Source: Sambucus nigra (lineage: Eukaryota; Streptophyta; Magnoliopsida; Dipsacales; Adoxaceae). From it: 64,000 nucleotides of DNA. Below, piece after piece: positions 10,190 to 21,077 of this stretch (position 1 is its first letter; each line of letters opens with the position of its first letter). The position numbers and the translations under genes are program-made. The notes beneath the pieces were generated by a model that saw only the letters and a program-made list of their open reading frames with translations, had not been told where the DNA came from and searched no databases. Where the stretch lies: the NCBI GenBank assembly GCA_949130495.1, contig OX422215.1:10269302-10333301 (forward strand). The letters run 5' to 3'.

Positions 10190-12390
10190 GTGTCGAAATA
10201 CCGATCGAGCCAAAAGTAGCGGTAGAGACATATAATCTAAAATCTAGGACCAAACAGAAAGGCCTAGATTGTAAAAGATTGACATTTATAAAATATGTCC
10301 TTGATAAGCACCCAAAACTGTACGTTTTATACCCTGCATAAACATAATTTAGTAGCTAATTCTCGACAATTTGGGTCTTATGTGCTTAAATGTCTATGTT
10401 GTAGGTCAAATTGTGCATTGCAGAGTTCAAACGCTTAAATCAAGGCAATTGTGTGCAAAATTAAGGTAAATACTCAATTCCTTGACCCTAACCTAGCCCA
10501 TCCTAGCCTTAACCTTCCCCGACCTATGTGTGTGTTGATTTTGTACCTTTTATTAATTTTTAGATTCTTAGTTTGAGTTATTTTATTTTGAGGATCTATT
10601 TTAGATTTATTTAGAATTTTTAAGATTTATTTTATATTTTTATACTTCTTATTTAGTGTAATATTATTTTGATTTTTATTAGCTTTTAGTTTAGTCTTAT
10701 TAGGATTAGTTTTAAGAGTCTATTTTTAGTTTAGTAGATTTTATACTTTAGGACTTTTGTTTTTATATTTTATTAGATTTTTTTAATTTTTTTATTTCTT
10801 TTGTTTTATTATTTTAGCTTTTAATAGCTTAAGATTTTATTTTCTTAGGTTTTAATATTTTTATTTTTTATTTTTCTTAGTTTGAATTTTTATTTTTTTA
10901 TTTTATTTTAGTTAGTTTTTTTTTAAAGGTTCAAATTAAATACACACACATAACTCACTAACACCTAAATCCCATACCCAACACCCTCACCTACACATAA
11001 CTCCCATGTACCTCACTACACACTATGACCCCCCATGTCATCTTCAACCTCCAACCAACAACTTCTCTCTCCTAACTCTCCTCCATCAACAACCCAAATA
11101 CCATACCTCACTCTCTCTCTCTCTCTCATCTTCCAACAACTAACCCAACAGCTGCCATGAAACCCACACCCGAGCTCTTTAACCCGCTGCCATGAAACCC
11201 ACTCCGGCCAGCCAGGAACCCCTGCGTATACCCAGAATCCACCTCCTAACTCCGACCGAGATCCAAACCGTCGGAGCGTCCCCCAGCCAACTCCGACCTC
11301 TCTCTCCCTCACCGCCGGCGACATACCACCTCCGGCAGAACCCGACCCCCTCTACCCTTGTTCGCCCCGAACCCGATGACCTGCTAGCACCCAAACCGCC
11401 ACCATACCACCCGCCGACCTCAGCCCTTACCCGATCGCCACCTCTACTGCACCCCATTCCACCTGCCAACCAAAATTAAAAAACAAAAATAAACACCCAT
11501 TTGTCCCTCAAGTCAAATAAAACCCTTTACCCAAATTCAAAAATACACAAGTTCATATATTTGTGGATGATGATTATTGAGGGCTAATCTCCCATTTATG
11601 GGATGAAATTTTGAAGCGCTCATGAATCTAATTTAGTTAGTTTACTTTTTAGCACAATTTTATTTCCCTCATTTTTTTTATTAGCTTTTACATTATAGTA
11701 GTACTTTAAAAATTAGTATATAGTTAGTTAATTAATATTCTCTTGAAAAATTCATAAAAAATAGAAAAAGTAAAAATAGAAACATATAATAAAATGCAAA
11801 TGAATCTATATATATACGTCCTCTCCAATTTTATGTTTCACCCTTAGATTTGGATTGACTCCCTTACTTACCTCTACACACTAGTTTTGTTATAATTTTG
11901 TAGGTTCAAGGGAATTTTGATAGAAAGAAGTTGCAACAACGACACAAAAATACATTAGAGGCAATTTTGTGTTTTGTTTGTCCCTTTTTATCATTTTTTA
12001 GATTTTTAGTTTGTGTCATTTTAATTTTAGGTTTATTTTAGAATTTTTAGATTTTATTTTCTATTTTTCTATTTTATTTTAATTAATATAATTTAATTTT
12101 ATATTAATTTTTATTTTTATTTTAAGTTTTATTTTATCTTATTAGGATTAGAATTTTTAGGATTTCATGTATTTTTAGTGTTATTAGATTTTGCATTTTC
12201 TTTTTAGGATTTTAATTTTAAGTTTTATTAGATTTTTTAGAATTTTTTAGAATTTTTAGAATTTTTTAATTTTAGAATATTTTAGAATTTTTTAGAATTT
12301 TTAGGATTTTAATTTTAATTTTAATTTTAATTTTAATTTTAATTTAATTTTTTTGAATTTTTAGTATTAGAATTTTAATTTTTAAGTTAT
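10190..12390. repeat. Degenerate AT-rich repeat sequence, possibly Athila-like LTR/leader remains
   Basis: No gene is seen. At 10304 a new sequence begins (TGATAAGCACCC). Two T-rich segments, about 10540-10680 and 11985-12110, are homologous to each other (TTTTTAGATTxTTAGTTTG core), as expected from two copies of one LTR end or leader about 1.45 kb apart. Between them is a C-rich tract (11000-11480). The open frames there (11016-11324, 11179-11469, 11192-11479) are low-complexity and overlap on both strands, so they are not called. An Athila gag follows at 16456, so Athila-like origin is plausible but unproven. Confidence 0.4.
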
Positions 12391-12805
12391 CAAGGCCTAG
12401 ATTGTAAAAGATGGACATTTATAAAATATGTGCTTACAAATTTTTTCTTTTAACGTTCCAGTTGTTCACTGCCTTGTTTATTCTTTCCTCAATCGGTTAA
12501 TGTGCAAATTTTAATTTTAATTTTAATTTTAATTTTAATTTTAATTTTAATTTTAGAATTTTTTAGAATTTTTAGAATTTTTTAGAATTTTTAGGATTTT
12601 AATTTTAAGTTTTAATTTTAATTTTAATTTTTAGAATTTTTAGGATTAGAATTTTAATTTTAATTTTAATTTTAAGTTATCAAGGCCTAGATTGTAAAAG
12701 ATGGGCATTTATAAAATATGTCCTTACAATTTTTTTCTTTTAACGTTCCAGTTGTTCACTGCCTTGTTTATTCTTTCCTCAATCGGTTAATGTGCAAATT
12801 TTTCA
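12240..12805. repeat. Tandem duplication with a 288-bp period containing (AATTTT)n
   Basis: Unit starts at 12391 and 12679 share AAGGCCTAGATTGTAAAAGA, then TTAACGTTCCAGTTGTTCAC and AATCGGTTAATGTGC. An AATTTT/AGAATTTT microsatellite precedes each unit. A third, partial copy of the first 45 bp sits at 10259-10303, just before the 10304 boundary. Confidence 0.8.
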
Positions 12806-12919
12806 TAGGTGAAAGTGTTTCTTAATTAAAAAAATTAGGGGGTATTTTTTTCTTCAATCCTGTATTTCTTATTGTTGCATTGGAAGCATAGTTGATGTTT
12901 TCTTATTGTTGCATCTAAA

Positions 12920-13200
12920 ATAACTGTATGCTAGAAGGCAGATATGCTTGGTCGATGAGCTCGCCTTGTGGAGGCTTACAACTTAATTAAAAGCATGGTC
13001 GTTGAGGCAAAACCAGGAGTGAAGGAAGCTCTATTGGATTCCTGTGCAATTCATGAAAATATTGAATTGGGACAGCATGTGGAAGTATTGTTACTTGAGT
13101 TCACCCAAATATTGTTTCATATTGTGTCCTGCTGTTAAGTGCGTATGTAACTGTTGAATGGTGGCATTGTATTGAAATGATTATGTAGAGTATGCATGAA
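12920..13200 (+). pseudogene. Fragment of a PPR protein gene (E motif region)
   Basis: The frame from 12971 reads EAYNLIKSMVVEAKPGV, then EALLDSCAIHENIELG. This matches the pattern at the end of PLS-class PPR proteins, where the last repeat runs into the E motif (typically GALLxxCxxHxNxELGE). After a frameshift near 13095 a second frame gives YCVLLLSAYVTVEWW, which matches the usual YVLLSNIYAxxGRWxxV. No start, no upstream repeats and no DYW domain are present, and a stop falls at 13136. PPR proteins bind organelle RNA for editing or processing. This piece is a dead fragment, either captured by a mobile element or left from an old gene. Confidence 0.6.
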
Positions 13201-14820
13201 CATATGAAGTGTGTTTTTTCTTCAATGGAAGACATGCTCAACGTTGGCTTAAGTTTTTGGTTGGGCTTTAGTTTAGTAGACATTCTAGGAAGAACAACTA
13301 AAATTTGAACCTCCATTAATATATGAACTTGTGTATGAGATGAATTAGGATCTTATGAATTTATATATCAATTTTTTTTAATATTCTTTGGGGGTTTTGT
13401 AAATTTTTATTGTGATAAAGTTATCTCTATAAGTTACTTGCATTTTTTGTTCAATTCTTTGCAATTAATAATCACGGAGAACTATCATTGCTTTGGTTAT
13501 GTGACATTAGGTTCATAGTAAACAACTTGTGCTTTGTTTCCTTGCTGTATTCACATTAAAAGATTATTTTTGAATATTTTCTATAATTTAGTGTTCATAG
13601 TTAATAAAATTATGTTTGAAGATTTGAAACCAATTTTTTTTTTATTTAGAAATTATGGGCATGACACTCGACATATCACCCATAAAAAGTATCTAATTCT
13701 ATTTTTATGTCCCCATGTTCCTTTTTTAAATAGTAGAGGATTATGGTTGTGTAAGGTGCTTATCACCATACAAGTTACCACAACAAAGTTAAGGATGATG
13801 TCTCTATACGGTTGCCAATTTTCATGTTAGCTCAGTGGAGAGCTAACAACAAATTTGGATTCATTATTAACTATTCCTAAATTAACTAATTTTAGAATAT
13901 AAGGAATGTGTTTTGTTTGTTCTTTCTTGCATGAGCTTGAGGTGATGCTCGATTTTGGTTACATGTTAAAGATTGTATTCATTATATTAATTATACGATT
14001 TCGGTTCGCTATGGTGCTTCATTATTGGATTATTTTGTTTATTTTATAATAATAGAGGAAATGTTGGGTTTTCTGCTCTTATGAAAAAAATGTTGCATAT
14101 TTCATTATTTTGTGCTTAGATTTAAAGAAAAAAGTAAGGTAATTTTGTTACTATCTTAATTGGTCAGTTAAAAAAGGCTTAGCAAAGTATGGTAAAGCCC
14201 ATAAACATGTTTTACAACGCTCAATTAAGTTCATCTCTCCAATAAATTTGACAATTTGTTTTTTAAAATTGGATTCAACATGAATTTGCATTCAATATAT
14301 TAATCTTTGTAATATATTTTTCTTTGAGACAGGACACATACACCACACCAACATGACATGTGTCAATTTCGTGTCGTTGCATGTTGTGTTTTCGTGTCAT
14401 TTCTAAAATTATCACCCTACTATAGAAGCACGACATAATCATTCAACTAAGTTTTGTTGTTATATTAGTTTGTATTTCTTAAATAGGATGGGTAGTCCCA
14501 TAAATAAATGAAACTTTGCCTAAATTTTTTAAATTGCTTACAATTTTTTGTGTTATAAACATACCTTTTTAACTTAAATTTGAAATGATTTAGACTATTT
14601 TAATGTTCTTGGACAGTTTGTTACTTGTTAAGTAGGGTTGTTAGTCCTATAAACAAATGAGATTATGGTCCATTTTTTAAAAATTACACTTTCTTTTGTT
14701 GGGGAATGCTATTTTTTCCATTTTGCAATTATGTACTTTGGAAATATTGGCTGTTTTTCGATTACGTACTTTTGAAATTTTTGTCATGACTTTAGGCTCA
14801 GGCATTTCACTAGTATTTAT
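13200..14820. other. AT-rich stretch without recognisable feature
   Basis: No conserved coding frame is seen. A 98-codon plus-strand frame (13534-13830) and a 68-codon minus-strand frame (14677-14883) have no recognisable motif and AT-driven composition. Two diverged copies of a roughly 85-bp segment appear at about 14465-14545 and 14610-14695 (both contain TAGTCC followed by ATAAA and AAATGA). Confidence 0.4.
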
Positions 14821-15560
14821 ATAAACATCACTATAATATGTATATATACTAACTACCGAACTCTTACGCATATCCCACCGCACACGATTCCCCCAAATCT
14901 CAAAGTTCGTTTCAAATTCTCGATTTATTTATCTAACTTCCAACCCAAATTAGTTATTAAATTCCCACTAATAGATAGCGACACAACTATTTTTAATTAA
15001 ATTTCCAGTCGCTTCGATAACCTCCCACACCCTAGCTTCGGTTCATAAAAATAACCGGATCATATACTCGATCCAATCCCGACCCAAACTCACGGGTCGT
15101 TCGAATGGAAAACCCATCTCGTTTGAACGAAAAGTGGTACATCTTTTATCTAAGTTGATTCTCTTCCATTAAAAACCCAGAACTTTATCTAGTTACAAGC
15201 TAAATTAGTCCTAACCAATTGTTGATTCTAAAAAATTCATCTTATATCATTAGGTTTCTTTATAAATCATCAAAATACAATCTTTCATACTCGAAATTCC
15301 CCATTTATACTTTAAACGAAGAAAGTAATTAACTACAAATTGAAAATGAAAAATAAAGCAAGTATTTACTTGCCTTCTTGGATTATAAATCCGAAGTTCG
15401 TAAACCAAGTTGAATCCTCTTTTCTCCTCTTCAAGATCCCTCCACTTTGCCTCTTTTCTATTCTCTAGGATTCTCTTATCTTAACCTTTTGTTTGGAATG
15501 TAAAAGGTGGGTTATCATCCACCTTCTCAAGTCGACTTAACTCAATCTTCATGCTACATG
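14820..15560 (-). repeat. Partial gypsy LTR, minus orientation
   Basis: No terminal ends are kept. On the minus strand it has the donor-like GAAGGCAAGTA (15367-15376), preceded by a leader-like purine-rich stretch, and a cassette with TCGTTCGAA and TCGTTTGAACGA at 15098-15140. The order and spacing match LTRs S and M'. Both flanks are unrecognised. Confidence 0.6.
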
Positions 15561-16239
15561 TGTAAAAACCAATCAGAGGTAACTTTTTAATCACTCGGGA
15601 ATCTCCTGTTAGTGAGTCATTTTTTGTGTGCTCATATATGCTCTTATGATATTTTCATTCTTGCAATGTCCTACTTTAGCATGGTGTTATGAATTAATTA
15701 ACCTAAGGGTTCGTCACCCGAATCACTCACCTATCCATTATGTGCAACCTGAGCTATCATTTAATTTAAAATCAATCTACGAGCAATCCACATAGGATAA
15801 CGGTGTTCGTAGGACACCTTTTGAATAAGATAACTAGTAGGACAATCAATAGAGTCCTCTCTACCCGACAAAACCTCAATCGGTTCTCTTTGTTGTACGT
15901 TAGTGTCCAGTGAAGCTGTGTTTTAAGTGAGGTTTTTGATGTCCCTAGCATTGTACCAGTTGATCGATTTGTCGAAGTAGATTTGTGGGGAATCTCTATA
16001 GGAAGCCTCTTGTTCACTTGTGAGGAAAGTAGGAACATAAATTTTTCAAAGGCGACGTCTACAAATTCCACAATTTTGTTGCTTATGTATTAAAATAAAA
16101 CTTGACTACCTCACCGCTTAAGAAAAGATTAAAAATCGATTATGTGCGAAATCATAACTTATCCTTTGTTTTTAGGTATCTATTTCACATCCTTAGGTTG
16201 TCAGTTTTGCGCTCTGTCTGTTGAGTTTTCATGAGATTC
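15561..16239 (+). other. Probable LTR end/leader of the Athila-like element
   Basis: No gene is seen. The stretch precedes an Athila-like gag and its leader repeats, so LTR or leader origin is inferred from position. No clear primer-binding site was found. A 99-codon minus-strand frame (15772-16071) has no motif. Confidence 0.35.
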
Positions 16240-16440
16240 CAACTTTTCTCTTTTTAAAAAAATCCAAATATATTTTCTATTCTTTTTAACAAAAGCCAAA
16301 AATATTTTCTATTCTCTAATCTTTTTATAAAAATCCAAAAAGATTTTCTATTCTTTTCCAAAAATATCTTCTATAAAAATACAAAAACATTTTCTTCTTC
16401 CATATCAAAACTTCCAAAGAGATTTTCTCCTCTATTTTAA
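16240..16440 (+). repeat. Degenerate tandem repeats in the Athila leader
   Basis: About five units of 30-38 bp of the form AAAATCCAAAAATATTTTCT plus ATTCTTTT lie immediately before the gag start. Confidence 0.7.
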
Positions 16441-16455
16441 ACAAAAATTCTAAAA

Positions 16456-18300
16456 ATGGAAAGTGTCACTCACCGATTGACACACTCATCTATCCATCCA
16501 TCATTCCATCCACCGATAGGGTCTATTACCCTCATCTTTGGTTTTCATATCATCGATTCTAATATTCCATCTTTGGATACTTCTTGTTCTCCTACTTCTC
16601 CATCCACAATGGTTGACGAACGTGCTTTAAGGAATTACTTTTCCCCGATCACGGCAATCAACCATGTTGCATAGTTCTTCCACCCATGTCGTCCACCCAA
16701 TTCAAGATTTATCCACCACCATCTCCATGTTACCCGATTTCCATGGTCTCGAGCATGATTCTACATATACTCACCTACGAAAGTTTCTCACCGTTTGTGA
16801 TACCTTTAAAAATCAGAACTTAGATGAAAAGAATGTTCATCTACGACTGGTCCCATTCTCTTTACACGATCATGCTTCCACATGGCTCCATTCACTGCCA
16901 ACGGATTCTATTCTAACGTGGGAACAACTCGTTAAGAAGTTCATGTCTAGGTTCTATCGCATAAGCAAGACAAACACAATGCATCAAGCTATATAAGAAT
17001 TCTGATAAAATTCGAATGAGAAATTCTGTGAAGCCTGGAGCCGATTCCAACGTTTCATCAATAGTTGTCCACATCACGTGCTTTTAAAAAGTCGTATCAT
17101 CTATAATTTTATAATGTCTCTTTACCCACGTCTCGTACCATAATCGAGTCCATGAATAAAGGCAAGTTTATGAATTTGACTCTTACTATTGCCTATAACT
17201 TTCTTCTAGACTTAGGCGATGACTCCCAAGATTGTGAGAGAACCAACGAGTTTTCTAGATCTAAACCACCGCATCTAGGGAGCATAAATGAGGTAAGAAA
17301 TGACCCTAATTTTAAAACGTTAATACATTGCTTCATCACACTAACTAGAACCGTTGATGTTCTCAGTTGTTCACTACAAAACAATGTTTCCATCTTTAAA
17401 CCAATGATGAGTGTCGATGAACCTAGTCCTACCTCTTGCAACGTGTGTTTTAACCCTGGTCATTTAACTCATATGTACCCCCTTGCTCATGAAGAACTTG
17501 AACCCACTATTGTGCAATCTTATGCCTTTGATAATGTTACAAAACCATCCCCTCCATCTTTCATTTACCACTCAGATAATAAAAACCATACATATTTGTC
17601 TTATAAGTACGACCACCATTCCTCTCCCTCACGAACACAACACCACAAACAAAACACCCTGTTAGGGATCCTCCTGGTTTTCAACATAATCATTCACGTC
17701 CACAACACCCTCCCATTTAGCATCACTCTTCTCTGTAAAATCAACAACACCATCACAACCATAATCAAAACCATCTTCCAACACATTTAGGATTACCATC
17801 CAACACCAACCAATAACCTGTCCCCGTTCATCTAGTATCTTATGAGTATCCAACGGCTATTTTTCAAAAGGAGTTGGTACCTCAACCTCTATATGTGCCT
17901 CTAACCCCAATGAAAACATCGTCTCTTGATAATATTCTCACGCGGTTCATCAAGACTCTATAAAAAACGATTCAAACGCAAACTCAATCCATCCAAAGGC
18001 TAGGGCAACATTTTAACTAGTTTGAGTCTGGGTGTGAGAAAAGTAGATTCCCATGTCAACGAATTGCCAACCCTAAGGGGAATGGCAAAGTGTCACCATA
18101 TGAGGTAGGGAATGCATCTAACCCAATCGTATGAAGGCACTTAGCACTCTAAGATTCGGGAAATAAATTGACAATGGTGTTGATGTTCCCACCACTCCTC
18201 AAGCCCATCATGTCCAATAGATCTTGTCCCTAAGGTTCATCTAACTGAGAAGTCTAGAGAGAAAACTGCATCCCAGCCTAATAATAACACCATTGTTTAT
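16456..18300 (+). pseudogene. Athila-like Ty3/gypsy gag, decayed
   Basis: The ATG at 16456 opens a frame to 16674. After a frameshift the frame 16664-16996 carries the gag core (DFHGLEHDSTYTHLRKFL, then VHLRLVPFSLHDHASTWLHS, LTWEQLVKKFMSRFY), the pattern of Athila-clade gag. A further frame (17152-17790) holds a damaged zinc knuckle, CNVCFNPGHLTHMY, with the last Cys replaced by Tyr. A Gln-rich segment near 17960-18000 is the usual tail before protease. Several stops and frameshifts make it non-functional. It is the oldest layer seen, because minus-strand elements are inserted in its protease. Confidence 0.75.
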
Positions 18301-18765
18301 GTGCCCAAATCACCATTCTTTCATAGGTTGGCACTTACGAATAAGGCTCGTCAATTTGATGAGATCAAGGAAGTCTTTCAGAATATTCACATTAATATTC
18401 CATTCCTCGTCTCCATTCAACAAGTTCCTTCTTATGCCAAATTCTTAAAGGACTTATGTAGTGTCAAGCGACAGACGAATTCCCTTCGTAACCCTTTTGT
18501 CACCGAACAGGCAATGTCCCTCATCCATCAAAATGGCTTTGTGAAGTACAAAGACCCCAATTTTTTAACTATGTCTTCCATGTTGGACAATAAATACATT
18601 ACTCGGGCTTCGCTTGATCTTGGCACCATTGTAAATTTGTTTTCTTACTCGATATATCTCGAGTTAGTGTTCCAAAAAATGAAACCCATATTGGTTACAC
18701 TTTAAATAACCGACTGCTCGGTGAATATTACTAAAGGAATTATCGAAGATGTTTCGGTAAAAGTC
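18301..18765 (+). pseudogene. Athila-like protease region, truncated by element Q
   Basis: The block runs RQFDEIKEVFQNIHINIPFL, QVPSYAKFLKDLC, then ASLDLGTIVNLFSYSIYLEL. This is the conserved gag-protease stretch of Athila-like elements, where ALLDLGASVNLLPYSVY is usual. The active-site DxGA has become DLGT. The frame stops at 18705, but the sequence still follows the family (TDCSVNITKGIIEDVSVKV) to about 18765, where a minus-strand LTR end (GGGGTGTCATA on the minus strand) begins. RT and integrase are absent. Confidence 0.75.
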
Positions 18766-19029
18766 TATGACACCCCACTTTATTAAATATCGGGTGATCG
18801 GCCCTTTATTGAATTAAATCAGAATATCCAGTTGGTTCATTCTTAGAATCACTATTGAAAACTTTTTATTAAATTCTAACCAACTAGTATTTGAAAAGCT
18901 GGTGTCAAAATTTTATATTTTTAATTAACATGAAGATACTTAAATAATTAAATAAACATTCACCATTCCCATAATAAATCTCATAGAGCAATAAAGTGAC
19001 AGAATAATGATAGATGTGATTGGAGTAAA
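18766..19029 (-). repeat. LTR of element Q, distal part (left of insertion P)
   Basis: On the minus strand this is the last 264 bp of an LTR ending GGGGTGTCATA. It is closely related to LTRs M and M' (shared GGTGATCxGxCCTTTAT and GCTGGTGTCAAAATTTTAT). The terminal TG has mutated to TA. Element P is inserted at its right side, and the LTR resumes at 23810. Confidence 0.75.
19025..19029. other. Left target-site duplication of element P (GTAAA)
   Basis: GTAAA directly precedes the P LTR start and recurs at 23805-23809 directly after the P 3' LTR, as integration leaves it. Confidence 0.9.
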
Positions 19030-19343
19030 TGTAATACCCCGTATATTCGAGTAATTTATATGATTAATTTGAGGAATTAACTGGCCAAAATACGTTTTAA
19101 TTAAATTACGCGAGTGAAGTAAATAAAATATTAATCGAGTGATAGAAAGATTAATATTAAATGATAATATTTACTTAGTGAGGATAGCAAATAAAATATG
19201 ACTATGGTAATACGGCATAGTGAGTGATATGTGCATATTTGATTTTTATCTCACCAGGTGTCACGTGTAGACCATTTTGGGGTGAGAATGAGAAATATAT
19301 TTTATGTGACTCAAATGATAATTTGGAGGTCACGGATGGTTAT
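19030..19343 (+). repeat. Truncated 5' LTR of element P
   Basis: It matches the first 310 bp of the 3' LTR (21078 onward) with scattered differences. The match ends at CACGGATGG-TTAT, then RNase H begins. Confidence 0.9.
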
Positions 19344-21045
19344 GAACAGTTCGAGAAAGTCACTTCAATATCTCTTCACACAGAATGATCTGAACATGAG
19401 AAAGAGATGGTGGCTAGAATTTGTGAAGGAATATGAGTTTGATATTCAGTATCATCCAGGCAAGCCTAATGTAATGGCAAACGCGTTAAGCCATAGACCT
19501 CCGTGGAAATTAGCAGAGACCTAGAAAGCGAAGTGGGAGGAACTTCGACACAAGAATGATATGGACAGAGAGGGTATGGTAGTTTTGTCCAACACACCCG
19601 AGAATGTGATGCGAGTCGTGAGAGCATAGGCAGAGGATTAGTTTTACCAAGACTGAGTACGACAGTTGATAGCCGAGGGCGCGGAGTCCTACTTGATTAC
19701 AACTGAAGGTGGCCTTTGTTTTAATTAGATACTAGTAGTGCCCGAGGATGAGGACTTGCGACACGCAGTAATGACAGAGTCCCATGGTTCGATATTTACA
19801 GTACATCCTGATGGGGATAAGATGTAATAGGACATGAGGAGATAATACTGGTGGTCTGGGATGAAGCGAGACATAGCAGAGTTTGTCTCAAAGTGTGTCA
19901 CTCGCCAGCTTATGAAAGTTGACCATCAGAGACCTTCAGGCATGCTTCAGCCACTAGAGATTCCCATGTGGAAATGGGAGAGCATATCGATGGATGTTAT
20001 CACTGGATTGATGAGGTCACAGATGGGTCATGATTCTATTTGGGTGATAGTGGATCGGCTGACCAAGGTAGCCCATTTCTTATCGATTCGTACTGACTTT
20101 GAAACGACACAGTATGTGCAACTATTCATTGCAGAGATTGTTAGGTTACCTGGGGTATTGATAAATATTGTGTCTGATAGAGATAAGATATTTGTATCCC
20201 ATTTCAGGCAGAGCTTCCAGGAGGCTATCGGTACTGCTTTGAGGTTGAGTACGGCATATCACCCCAGACTGACGGACAAACAGGGAGGGTGAATCAGATG
20301 CTGGAAGACATGTTGAGGATGTATATCCTGGATTTTGGAGGAGGATGGGAGAGATATATTCCCTTGGTAGAGTTTACATATAATAACTCTTACCAATTTA
20401 CTATCAAGATGGCACCGTTTGAGGCACTTTACGGTAGACCTTGTCATTCACCCGCTTGTTGGTTAAAGGTGGGGGATAACAAATTATTGGGACCCGAGAT
20501 GATCCAGGAGACGACTTCCAATATTGATCTTATTTGAGGATGGATACGAATAACTCAAGATAGGCAGAATACTTAGGATGATGTCGATCGGAGACATGTG
20601 GAGTTAGAGGTTGGTAGCCAAGTTTTGGTCAGAGTATCTCCTATGAAGGGGATAATGAGATTTGGTAAGAGAGGGAAGCTATCGTCGAGATATGTGGGTC
20701 TGTTTCCTATTATTGAGAGAGTGGGACCGTTAGCATAAATATTGGGATTTCCCAATCATCTTCAGTGGATACATGATGTGTTCTATGTGTCACCACTGTA
20801 GAAATACAGGAGGAACGAGAGAGCCTTCTGATATGTGCCCATAGAGGAGATAGATTTGCATCCAGATGTATCGTATAAAGAGAGACCCGTGGCTATTCTA
20901 AATCGTAGTGTGCGAAAGTTACGGTCGAAGGTGGTACCATTGGTTCGAGTTCAGTGGGGACACCAAATGTTGAAGAGCCAACATGGGAGCAGGAGGATGA
21001 CATGCGAGAGAAGTATCCAGAGTTATTTACCGCAGGTATGTCCTA
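19344..21045 (+). pseudogene. RNase H end, integrase and chromodomain of element P
   Basis: It starts mid RNase H ([20 protein letters not shown]). The linker is full of stops. The integrase frame 19861-20292 has a damaged zinc finger (KCVTRQL, second Cys lost to Arg) and the first two core acids (SMDVITGL, VSDRDKIF). A one-base loss at about 20262 shifts the frame within the YHPQTDGQTER motif. The core continues at 20289 (NQMLEDMLRMYILDFGGGW). GPY/F-type and chromodomain pieces follow (FGKRGKLSSRYVG; VVPLVRVQWGHQ), and a further shift falls near 20960. It closely resembles the integrase of element A, so the two belong to one clade. Confidence 0.88.
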
Positions 21046-21061
21046 ATTTTGCGAAATTCCT

Positions 21062-21077
21062 TTGTAAGGGGGAAGTA
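21062..21077 (+). other. Polypurine tract of element P
   Basis: TTGTAAGGGGGAAGTA lies directly before the 3' LTR start and parallels the tract of element A. Confidence 0.8.

Noticed and set aside
11016..11479. Overlapping open frames on both strands (102, 96 and 95 codons)
   Set aside because: Low-complexity C-rich tract open on both strands; no motif, no splice or promoter support.
13534..13830. 98-codon plus-strand frame near the PPR fragment
   Set aside because: No PPR or other motif, strongly AT-driven composition and no continuity with the PPR frame.
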